Assembly (NCBI GenBank): GCA_029339505.1
Contig: JAQISU010000134.1
Span: 1,724,001-1,788,000, forward strand
Reading direction: 5' to 3'
DNA: 64,000 nt
From: Unio delphinus
Lineage: Eukaryota > Mollusca > Bivalvia > Unionida > Unionidae
The translations under genes and the position numbers were made by a program. This document shows, in pieces, positions 38,504 through 45,903 of the stretch. The notes under the pieces are model-generated. The model saw only the letters and a list, made by a program, of their open reading frames with translations. It was not told the origin of the DNA and searched no databases. Position 1 is the first letter of the stretch. Every line of letters starts with the position of its first letter.

Positions 38504-41500
38504 CGGAAAGACGGCCGCTATCGCTTAACTGTTTGACGAAACTCTTCCGTTTTTGTGCTGTTTTTCATGACATATGTGCTTGTTGTCTATCTTTGTCTAC
38601 ATTATTGTGTTTCATCATGCATTGGCTGTTCAGTTCGTATGTGTTTCGTCATCTGCTTGTTTTGGAAACGAGAACAATTAGAATTTGTTTCAGCTGTCTT
38701 GTTCTACTGTTAAGAATTCCTTTGCTTTTGAACAAATCGCCATCACGTGATCGTCACCCGTTTTTGCTATGATGGACTCTCATGAACTGCTTTAAATGAC
38801 CACCCCTTAGCTCTTCATACTACATTGTGCTCAAGAATAAACGAACTTAGACCATATTTCTCATTACTTAAATATAAACGAAAGCGAAGAAAAATGAAAC
38901 GTTTAAAAGCTGACCGGCGTAGAACAAGAAGAAGAATTCCAGTCATCTCCCCCCTTTCGCCCTTTCCAGCTGAAAAGCAAAACCGGCCGTTAAGTTTGAT
39001 AACCTAGTGCAAATCCATCTTAAATCGTCAACCGTTGTGTCAACTGTACCAGAGATACCAGTGTGTATTGTATCATTCAACGCCAAATGAATAGGACCAC
39101 CGGAAAAGCGTACAGAAATAGATAATTGCATCAACGACCAGAATATCGATGTCTTCTTCATGACACAAATATGGCTAAAAACATCAGGTGATGGGCCCAT
39201 GTGCGCGGATTTAACACCCACCGCTTAACCATCAAGTCGTTCACCCGCCACTCTCTTGGAGGAGAAATTGCTGTCATCAAAAAAAAATCCATGATAAATA
39301 GTCTTAAGTACAACAAAAACTTCACAACACTCACACTGGAACAAAGGTCAGTCCATTTTTCTGCCTCTATCGCCCTCCTCCTTATAGGAAGAACAAGCTG
39401 ACTGAATCTCTCTTTTTGGAGCAGTTTCCGAATCTTCTGGGGTATGGAAATTTGATAGGTGGCTTCCTAATTATTCTTGAAGATTTCAACTGTCACTTTG
39501 ACTGTCCTGGAAACACATACACGTCAAAACTCCTAGATTCCATTCAAGTTTAAAATCTTAAACAGTCAGTTAACCAACCCACCCATAAAGTTGGTCACAT
39601 TTTAGAATGGATTCTTCATAGAACTAATACTAATATTCTGCGATCCGCCCTTGTATCCCACGAACTAGCATCAGATCGCCTCTGCATTATATGCCATCTC
39701 GACGTATCAATCCCTAAACCTACACCTTTAATTGCTACTAAGAGAAACCTCCGTATGATACGTAGAACCGTCCTAATGCATGACATCGAAGAAAACTTAA
39801 CAACTTTCTTACCTCCTACAACAGAACAACTCGATAACTGCCTGCGTTCATTGCTTGAAAAACATGCCCCAGCCACCAAGTGTAGAGTATCAATTAAAAA
39901 GTGTTCTCCGTGGTATAGCAATTTTAGGGACCAGCTTCGCACTGCTAAGATAGACCGCCGTAAAGCGGAGATGCTTTGGCTTTCCACCAGATTCACTATT
40001 CATAAACAAATATATAAAGCCGCTAAGAAGACCGTCAAAAATATAGTCCATTTAGCCAAATTATCCCACTACAGTATGTAATAAGATCACGGAGAGTTTC
40101 AGCTCCAAAGAGATCTTCTAGATAACTAAGAAACTAAGGTCAAAGAACAATTCCTTTTCTACAGTAGACCTTCCTGATCTATTTGCAAATTTCTTCCGTG
40201 ACAAAGCACAATCCATTAGAGATACGCTTGACAACATAATTTCAATTCACTCGTCGTCATCATACAGTTACGATACAGAATTTCAGTGACAATCATAATG
40301 AGCAGTTGAACTTGTCTGTATTGATTTAGTACAGAAGATGACGAGTGCACAAAAGTCATGTAAACTGGATCCAATGCCAACATCACTGCTGCTTGAATCC
40401 TTAGGTCCAATAATGCATTCACTAACTGGTGTTATTAATATCTCTCTCATCCGGGTAATTCTCATCAATTTACAAAACTGTTATTCCCAATACAGCCTGA
40501 CAGTGGCTCAAGTCCTACTTAGTGAAGAGGACACAAATTGTATCTCCAAATGGATTACACTGCAGCCCAGTTGATCTATGTTGTAGTGTTATACAGGGGT
40601 CTGTTTGTGGACCTGTTCTTTTCATTCTATACACTCAGCCGCTCTCAAGTGTTACAGATGATCACCCAGTCTCTCGACAATTCTATGCTGATTGTATCCA
40701 AATATACAAGTTAAGCCACGCAACTGAAGTTGATGCTACCATCCAATGAGTAGAGAGGTGCATTTCTGATGTGGGATCATGGATAACAGGTAACAAAATG
40801 CAGATGAATGGTGATAAATCTGAGGCCATTCGGATCACAAAACAAATGCGTTCTCATTCACATCCTTTACCTCAAACAATAAGTATCAGAAACACCAGCA
40901 TTAAATTCACACAGTTAGTACGAAACCTATGTGTTACTCTGGACAGTACTCTCACATTGCACCAACATGTCATGAAGATATGCAAAGCTGCATATCTTGA
41001 GTTGTTACGCATCAGCTCCATTCACCAATATCTTGCAGCTGATTCCTCTAAAAGTCTTGTGTGTTCCTTAGTACTTTCAAGACTGGACTATTGTAACTTA
41101 ATTTTGTCTTGTTCTTCTCAATATCTACTCCAGAAACGTCAAAAAGTTCAATACACAGGTGCTCATATAATCATTGGAGTACTACCATCATAGCATACCT
41201 TTCCACTGCTCTGTACCCTACACTGGCTATCCATTCGATCCAGAATCAAACACAGAATTTGTTATTTGTGCTACGTTTCAGGACGGACTCCAGCCAGCAT
41301 ACATATCCGGCCTCTCCATGTATACACACCAGCAAGATACTTACCCTCCTCTTCTGACAATCGTATACTCATTATTCCCGCTATGAAAACGAATTCATAT
41401 CGACAACGTTCTTTTGCATACCAGGGCCCAGCAACGTGGAATGAATTTTCCATTGAAATTAGCCACAAAGACAAAGTTATCCCTTTCAGGAGTGCTCTTA

Positions 41501-41687
41501 ACATTCACCTTTTCGACTTCAAGAACAAACTTAAAGACCTAGAGCTGTTTCCAACCTTAACTCTCTCTAGCATTTTTTGTTTTCCAATTTCATGGTGTTT
41601 GTTTTTGTTTTTTTGTTTTTGTATTCACATCAGTATAGATGTTGAAAACCAGTCAGAGCTTCTAAAGATTAGGCGCTATATAAAGCC

Positions 41688-41745
<58 letters not shown>
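38504..41745 (+). mobile_element. CR1-like LINE, nearly full length
   Basis: Inserted in the old ATPase with target duplication TTTATC (38498-38503 and 41746-41751, partly ambiguous with the tail). In order: a leader; a basic segment (KYKRKRRKMKRLKADRRR, about 38870-38930); an endonuclease-like segment (PVCIVSFNAK, DVFFMTQIWL at 39050-39180); a linker ORF at 39755-40081; RT motifs VIQGSVCGPVLFILYTQPL and FYADC (normally YADD) at 40590-40690; a connection region LSRLDYCNLILS; the C-terminal QRSFAYQGPATWNEF; and an (ATT)n tail at 41688-41746. Frameshifts, stops and the YADC change make it inactive. It is the longest LINE in the window. Confidence 0.88.
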
Positions 41746-41747
<2 letters not shown>

Positions 41748-41754
41748 TATCTAG

Positions 41755-42104
41755 AATCGCAGCGACGTATAAGACAAGGTTGTTCAACGTTCGATCGAGA
41801 TCATCCACAGATGGAGCGTCATTAATATCGGTAATAAAAGTAATAACATCGCTGCCATCCTCGTTTATTGCCTTTACTTATCATTTAGGTTTTTAAGAAC
41901 GTTGTACCATTGTTTATTATCTGTTGATAGAGCCGCCAAATTAAACTTTTCCTACTTGAGCCATTTTAATATCAAATTAAGCAATGAGTGTGTCTTATCA
42001 AACCCAGATGGAGCAATAATTATAGCTCTAATAGAAATGAGTAACGCTGGATGACGTTTTAATTTTTCGTTCTCTTTAGTCGCTGAAAAGTCAGTAATAT
42101 TCAT
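41755..42104 (-). pseudogene. Packaging ATPase (old copy), N-terminal part
   Basis: From the ATG at 42102-42104 (minus) it reads MNITDFSATKENEKLKRHPA and IRAIIIAPSGFDKTHSLLN. This is a damaged Walker A: the intact copy has GPSGSGKT, here APSGFDKT. Frameshifted remnants matching the 43800-43960 region of the intact gene follow. Only 13 bp separate its start from the divergent zinc-ribbon start at 42118, the same layout as in the young element. Confidence 0.85.
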
Positions 42105-42117
42105 GTTGTTGAAATAA

Positions 42118-42173
42118 ATGACTCTATTGTGTTCGATATAGACAATCAACCCCTAGGACGAGGAATTAAAAGC
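42118..42173 (+). pseudogene. Zinc-ribbon gene (old copy), 5' part, cut by the young Polinton
   Basis: ATGACTCTATTGTGTTCG aligns with the start of the intact gene (ATGGATCTATATTGTGTG). The alignment breaks at the young element's terminus and resumes at 58330 with ACAGGCAAGTGTGTGAAATG, which matches the second half of the ribbon. Confidence 0.75.
42169..42173. repeat. Target-site duplication, left (AAAGC)
   Basis: The same five bases follow the right terminus at 58330-58334. Polintons usually duplicate 5-6 bp. Confidence 0.85.
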
Positions 42174-42416
42174 AGCAGCAGAGAGGGTGAACAGACCACG
42201 ATTTCAAGAGAAAATAAGGCTTCCAGATAACGTTTCCGAACAAAAAATGGCCTATACACTACGTTTTCGAACAAAATATAAGACTTCCAACGAAATCTCA
42301 TTTAACCCAAAAAAAAGTCTCCATTTTTGCAAACGGAGATTTTACGATTTTGCTCACAACGATGTGGTCATTCACCCTCTCTGCTGCTATGGGTTAACAA
42401 AAAATATCGATAATTT
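42174..42416 (+). repeat. Left terminal inverted repeat (243 bp)
   Basis: Matches the reverse complement of 58087-58329. The only difference I noticed is a C/A change in the CCCAAAAAAAA run near 42308. Each repeat starts with AGCAGCAGAGAGGGTGA and, at 42372-42388, contains the exact inverse TCACCCTCTCTGCTGCT. The outer 215 bp is therefore itself a unit with inverted ends. A CTCC...GGAG hairpin with TTTTTGCAAAC in the loop lies at about 42320-42345. Confidence 0.95.
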
Positions 42417-42510
42417 TGCTATCAAATAGTATGATAATTATCGAATATACTATAAATTCACGATGAATAATTATCGATAATTATTGATGATTTTTATTAT
42501 ATATTTTATA
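42417..42510. promoter_or_regulatory. AT-rich leader with 20-bp perfect palindrome
   Basis: The palindrome AATAATTATCGATAATTATT lies at 42466-42485. Further ATCGAT/ATTATCGA strings lie at 42405-42415 and 42433-42445. Being just inside the terminal repeat and directly before the first gene, it may act in transcription or replication; that role is inferred. Confidence 0.5.
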
Positions 42511-43422
42511 ATGCCGATAAAATCTACTCAATTAACTCATGATCAAATTCGAGAAATACAAGCAGCTCGTGGTATTGATACTATTGCAAATATTGCAAAA
42601 CGATATCATATTGGAATTTCTAGGATATATTCGATATGGGGAATACCATTAAATAGTCGTAATAAATTGAGCGTATTAAATAAATTTCTTAATAAAATCT
42701 CAGATGAGAGACCAGTGTATTATCGAACTATTAGTGAAAAGCCATTATTCAACGATGGTATCATTGAAAACGCATCAAATACTGATATTGTGAGTGATAC
42801 TGAGATTGTGAGTGATAATACTGAGATTGCGAGTGATAGTACTGAGGAGAAAATTTCAAACAGTGTTTATGAGAATCGTATTGAGAGTTTAGAACAAGAA
42901 TTAAAAAAATCTCAAGTGGAAATCTATCAGCTAAAAAAATCTAATGAAGAATTCCATAAACTAAATTCAGAAATAACGAAAAAGAATAGTATAATCAGTA
43001 ACTTGGAGCTTATGAATTATAATCTCAATGAAAAATTACAACAACAATTACATGAGCAACAGCAGTTTCAACAACAATGTGATAAATATCAGCAGAAGAT
43101 AGAACAGCAACAGCAGTTTCAACAACAATGTGATAAATACCAGCAGAAGATAGAACAGCAACAGCAGGATTTTTATCAACAACAGAATGAAATAGATAGA
43201 TTAAAAAAATTATTACATCATCGACATGAAAAATATAAGGAAGAGATAGAACAACTACAGAAACAATATGATAAATCACAAATAATTTCTGGTGGTAGAA
43301 ATTCCAAATCAACCTGTGAAAATTGTATTACTATCGAAAATAAATATATGGAAGAACTAGAATATTATGCTGATGAACTAGCGAGAACACAGAAACTAAT
43401 AGAAAATTTCCATCGTTCTTAA
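42511..43422 (+). CDS. HTH + coiled-coil protein of unknown function
   Basis: The N-terminal ~45 residues (QLTHDQIREIQAARG, then IANIAKRYHIGISRIYSIWG) look like a helix-turn-helix of the resolvase/homeodomain-like kind, suggesting DNA binding. Residues ~110-290 form a long glutamine-rich coiled coil with an exact tandem 17-residue repeat (QQQFQQQCDKYQQKIEQ, DNA period 51 bp at 43060-43161). The tail has one Cys pair (CENC). I chose the ATG at 42511 over the upstream ATGs (42484/42487) because the added residues are hydrophobic and not domain-like. The stop is 15 bp from the convergent ATPase stop. No counterpart in the old copy. Possibly a terminus-binding or regulatory protein; I do not recognise the family. 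Confidence 0.75.
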   Translation: MPIKSTQLTHDQIREIQAARGIDTIANIAKRYHIGISRIYSIWGIPLNSRNKLSVLNKFLNKISDERPVYYRTISEKPLFNDGIIENASNTDIVSDTEIVSDNTEIASDSTEEKISNSVYENRIESLEQELKKSQVEIYQLKKSNEEFHKLNSEITKKNSIISNLELMNYNLNEKLQQQLHEQQQFQQQCDKYQQKIEQQQQFQQQCDKYQQKIEQQQQDFYQQQNEIDRLKKLLHHRHEKYKEEIEQLQKQYDKSQIISGGRNSKSTCENCITIENKYMEELEYYADELARTQKLIENFHRS

Positions 43423-43424
43423 TG

Positions 43425-43439
43425 AAAATCTTCGATTTT
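43425..43439. terminator. Triloop hairpin between convergent genes
   Basis: AAAATC-TTC-GATTTT, a perfect 6-bp stem with a 3-nt loop. It overlaps the ATPase stop region and lies 3 bp after the HTH gene's stop. Similar hairpins occur at 56036-56050 and 58041-58057. Confidence 0.45.
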
Positions 43440-44100
43440 AACTAAATATTTGATCAAGTCCGACACGATATCTTGTCCTAGGGTCTGATAAATTTATCGT
43501 CAAAAATCCATGTGGGGTTGACTGAGCGCGGCTAAAGAAATTTTTAAATTGATTATGATCCATATCTCCACCGCACCAAGTTTGCCAAATATTTCTTAAC
43601 GTATGAGTATCAACTCCGTTAAATACACACAGCATATTGCAGTTATCTCTGATCACTTTTGGTATTTGAGTGTAACGTTGAGTGATATATATCACGTCGG
43701 TGTTTTTATGTCTGCCTCGGGAAAATATTCTAGCAGGATTTTTTTGATTATCTAACATGATATCATCATATACGACTAAATTGTTAATACTTCCGTCGAT
43801 GGAGTCAATGCTAGGTGCCTCTTCGATATCGGTTATAAACTCAATAACACCATCACCGTTAATTTCTCGCGCGGCTTCGTTAAAATCCTTTAACACTTCA
43901 TAACATCGCTGATCATCTACGCTAGGGGCAATTAAATACAACTTATCCCACTTCATCCATCTCGTTATCAAATTAAGTAGCAATTGTGTTTTACCGGATC
44001 CAGATGGTCCGATGATAATCGCGCGAATAGAATTTGGTAACATTGCATGGTGTTTAATAGGTTCCCGTTGTCTCGTAGCTGAATAATCAATTATATTCAT
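43438..44100 (-). CDS. FtsK/HerA-type genome-packaging ATPase
   Basis: A 220-aa P-loop ATPase, the expected size for Polinton/adintovirus packaging enzymes that pump DNA into the capsid. Walker A is GPSGSGKT at residues 31-38, Walker B LVVYDD at 108-113, and the glutamine-containing sensor region IYITQRYTQIPKVI at ~137-150, as in A32-like packaging ATPases. The start codon at 44098-44100 is 17 bp from the divergent zinc-ribbon start. The decayed copy in the old element aligns over its whole length in two pieces, with the same divergent layout. Assignment is firm. Confidence 0.95.
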   Translation of the reverse strand: MNIIDYSATRQREPIKHHAMLPNSIRAIIIGPSGSGKTQLLLNLITRWMKWDKLYLIAPSVDDQRCYEVLKDFNEAAREINGDGVIEFITDIEEAPSIDSIDGSINNLVVYDDIMLDNQKNPARIFSRGRHKNTDVIYITQRYTQIPKVIRDNCNMLCVFNGVDTHTLRNIWQTWCGGDMDHNQFKNFFSRAQSTPHGFLTINLSDPRTRYRVGLDQIFS

Positions 44101-44117
44101 GCTGTTATATATAAATT
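44101..44117. promoter_or_regulatory. 17-bp divergent intergenic spacer with TATA-like core
   Basis: The string TTATATATAAATT lies between the ATPase and zinc-ribbon start codons. The spacer is too short for two full promoters, so each promoter must overlap the opposite gene, or leaders are very short. The old copy keeps a 13-bp spacer. Confidence 0.5.
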
Positions 44118-44303
44118 ATGGATCTATATTGTGTGAAGTGTAGGACGCGTACTGGCACAGATGATGTGACGACGGTTACAACTAAAAATAACCGATCAGC
44201 GCTTTCTGGTAAATGCGTGCAATGTGGTACAAAGAAATTTAGATTTGTGTCTATGAAATCTGATTTAAAAAAAAACGAGGAGGTGATATCGCAGTCAAAT
44301 TAG
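44118..44303 (+). CDS. Viral zinc-ribbon protein (upstream part of a frameshift pair)
   Basis: A 61-aa frame with two CxxC knuckles, CVKC (residues 5-8) and CVQC (35-38), separated by a Thr/Asn-rich stretch and followed by GTKKFRF. It resembles the small zinc-ribbon proteins (DUF5679-like) of adintoviruses and other DNA viruses; binding to nucleic acid is likely but unproven. After codon 49 the sequence contains A_AAA_AAC in the correct phase for -1 slippage, 27 nt before the stop. The overlapping -1 frame holds a PLA2-like domain with no start codon of its own. The product may therefore be made both as a short zinc ribbon and as a longer ribbon-PLA2 fusion. Confidence 0.85.
   Translation: MDLYCVKCRTRTGTDDVTTVTTKNNRSALSGKCVQCGTKKFRFVSMKSDLKKNEEVISQSN
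44270..44276 (+). promoter_or_regulatory. -1 ribosomal frameshift site A_AAA_AAC (putative)
   Basis: The heptamer falls within TTTAAAAAAAAAC with zero-frame codons AAA AAC, the canonical X_XXY_YYZ arrangement. In the -1 frame a stop lies just upstream (44258-44260), and the PLA2-like frame is open from there to 44635. I have not modelled a downstream pseudoknot. Confidence 0.6.
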
Positions 44304-44635
44304 CAAAGCTCCCTGGAACCCCATGGGCAAAGTACCCCGGAGAAAAGCACCTCCCAAGATATAGCTACTGTGGACCGGGAACCAGACTTGATATCAGACT
44401 CAATAATCAAAATCAACCCAACCCTGGTGAAGAATCAATAAACGCCATTGATAAGGCGTGTCATGCTCATGATGTTGCATATAAAAGCAGCAATCTGCAG
44501 CACAGACATCTCGCGGATGTGAAATTAATTCATGCGTTAAATGCTATTCCTGATAAATCTTTTAAAGAAAAGTTGGCTTCGTGGTTGGTAAAATCGGCTA
44601 TGAAAGGCAAATTGATGATGGGTGCTGGTAATTAA
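44276..44635 (+). CDS. Phospholipase-A2-like domain (no own start; -1 frame)
   Basis: About 119 codons. LPGTPWAKYPGEKHLPRYSY leads to the calcium-loop-like YCGPGT, then INAIDKACHAHDVAY containing the catalytic HDxxY of the parvovirus-type PLA2 fold, and a Lys-rich helical end (KGKLMMGAGN). In parvoviruses this domain opens endosomal membranes during entry; a similar role for the virus form of this element is an inference. No ATG precedes the domain in frame, which supports expression by frameshift from the zinc-ribbon gene. The stop is 4 bp before the integrase ATG. The old copy keeps the same -1 relation (58410-58739) though decayed. Confidence 0.8.
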   Translation, partial: RGGDIAVKLAKLPGTPWAKYPGEKHLPRYSYCGPGTRLDIRLNNQNQPNPGEESINAIDKACHAHDVAYKSSNLQHRHLADVKLIHALNAIPDKSFKEKLASWLVKSAMKGKLMMGAGN

Positions 44636-44639
44636 TAAT

Positions 44640-45602
44640 ATGGAATCAATTTATTATTCCCCAAGAGGATACTGGAGGGGTAAATCAGCAGTACATAAAC
44701 TCGCTAGCGCTGCAAAAGTGAAAAAAACTACAGCGGCGGATTGGTTATCCAAACAGGCACTATGGCAAATTTATCTACCACCACCTAAACAAATTCAATT
44801 CTCGCATTTTGATGTGACTGCTCCTAATGAAGTTCATCAGGCTGATATATTATTTCTGCCACATGATCGTGGTTACAAATACGCGTTAACCGTAGTTGAT
44901 ATTGCAAGTCGATACAAAGAAGCAGAACCGTTAAAAACAAAATCAGCCACTGAAGTTGCTTCTGCATTTGAAAGGATTTATCGACGAGGTCCTCTGCACT
45001 GGCCAAATCTATTGCAGGTTGATCCTGGCAAGGAATTTCAGGGTGCAGTGTTATCTACAATGAAACATCATAATGTCACCATACGACGAGGGCATACTGC
45101 GCTACATCGCGATCAGGCCATTGTAGAACGATTTAATCGGACGATTGCTGAGCGGTTATTTGGATATCAATACGCAAAAGAATTCATTCAAGAAAAGCGA
45201 TCCAGTGAATGGGTTAAAAGATTACCATCTGTGATTACTACACTGAATAACGAGATTAATAGAACAATCAACATGAAACCTATCAACGCGATTAAAAAGA
45301 AGTCAATACCCGTACAACCACAAAAAGATTTCCCTAGAAACGCTAGCGTTTCCCAACCAATTCTTGGTAGTAGTGTCATTGTGAGGTACTTATACGAACC
45401 AGGAGAGCTTGAAGGGGGTAGAAAAAGGGCTACTGATCCTATTTGGAGCGTCACTACGCATAAGATATCTAGTATAACACGATCAACTGGTAGACCTCCA
45501 GTCTATAAACTGGATTCAACTGCCCCTCAGCGGGGTTTTACTCGACAACAACTACAAGTGATTCCCGAGGATACTCAATTGCCACCGCATGGTCTTAATT
45601 AG
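44640..45602 (+). CDS. Retroviral-type DDE integrase
   Basis: A 320-aa rve-family integrase that would cut and join element ends to the host chromosome. I chose the ATG at 44640 (MESIYYSPRGYW); the old copy conserves it (58762), and upstream codons overlap the PLA2 end. The catalytic triad is visible: Asp69 (VHQAD), Asp128 (LLQVDPGKEF) and Glu163 (IVERFN), with the 35-residue D-E spacing. The C-terminal part (GSSVIVRYLYEPG...) is an SH3-like or chromo-like beta domain with a Gly/Arg-rich loop. The coding sequence contains one copy of the 16-bp palindrome GAAACGCTAGCGTTTC at 45337. Its stop overlaps the convergent HNH gene by 8 bp. Confidence 0.95.
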   Translation: MESIYYSPRGYWRGKSAVHKLASAAKVKKTTAADWLSKQALWQIYLPPPKQIQFSHFDVTAPNEVHQADILFLPHDRGYKYALTVVDIASRYKEAEPLKTKSATEVASAFERIYRRGPLHWPNLLQVDPGKEFQGAVLSTMKHHNVTIRRGHTALHRDQAIVERFNRTIAERLFGYQYAKEFIQEKRSSEWVKRLPSVITTLNNEINRTINMKPINAIKKKSIPVQPQKDFPRNASVSQPILGSSVIVRYLYEPGELEGGRKRATDPIWSVTTHKISSITRSTGRPPVYKLDSTAPQRGFTRQQLQVIPEDTQLPPHGLN

Positions 45603-45903
45603 CACCCGATGCCAGAGGCATTGTGCTGGCACCCCGGCGTCTATTGCACTCAAGACAAGTCAACATCACATTGTTTCTGACATGACCGAGATTGTTATTT
45701 TTTCTGTCTACGGTGAATTGGTGAGGATCCTTATCCGAATACTGCCAACGCATTATACAATTGCAACTCGCGCAGTGATTATTCTGTTGTTGTTTCAGCG
45801 TAATTATTAATTTAGCATCAATATCAAATTCTCGTTGTTTTTTTTTGTCCTGTTGTTTGTAACCGGAGAGTTTTTTTATTAATGATGCTAACATCAATAT
45901 CAC
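45595..45903 (-). CDS. HNH endonuclease
   Basis: A 102-aa protein with a zinc-stabilised HNH core: CASC (residues ~43-46), FTVDRKNNNLGHVRNNVMLT (the D-R-x-N-N phrase) and CLEC (~83-86). Its ATG lies inside the 3' end of the polymerase gene and the two genes overlap by 80 bp in different frames. It is probably made from the polymerase transcript. It could be a selfish homing nuclease or be recruited for element replication. A 9-A homopolymer lies in the overlap, so a +1/-2 shift could in principle fuse it to the polymerase; the presence of its own ATG makes a separate protein more likely. Confidence 0.82.
   Translation of the reverse strand: MILMLASLIKKLSGYKQQDKKKQREFDIDAKLIITLKQQQNNHCASCNCIMRWQYSDKDPHQFTVDRKNNNLGHVRNNVMLTCLECNRRRGASTMPLASGAN

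Noticed and set aside
38455..38772. 105-codon hydrophobic frame near the ATPase remnant
   Set aside because: Its first part is the antisense of the old ATPase and the rest is the 5' region of the CR1-like LINE.
42187..42429. 80-codon open frame in the left terminus, with an 82-codon twin in the right terminus (58068-58316)
   Set aside because: It is a by-product of the terminal inverted repeat being identical at both ends; no motif or promoter supports a protein.
45824..45903. Programmed frameshift fusing HNH to the polymerase at a 9-A run
   Set aside because: The offset is +1/-2 rather than -1, and the HNH frame has its own ATG in the overlap; a separate overlapping gene is simpler.
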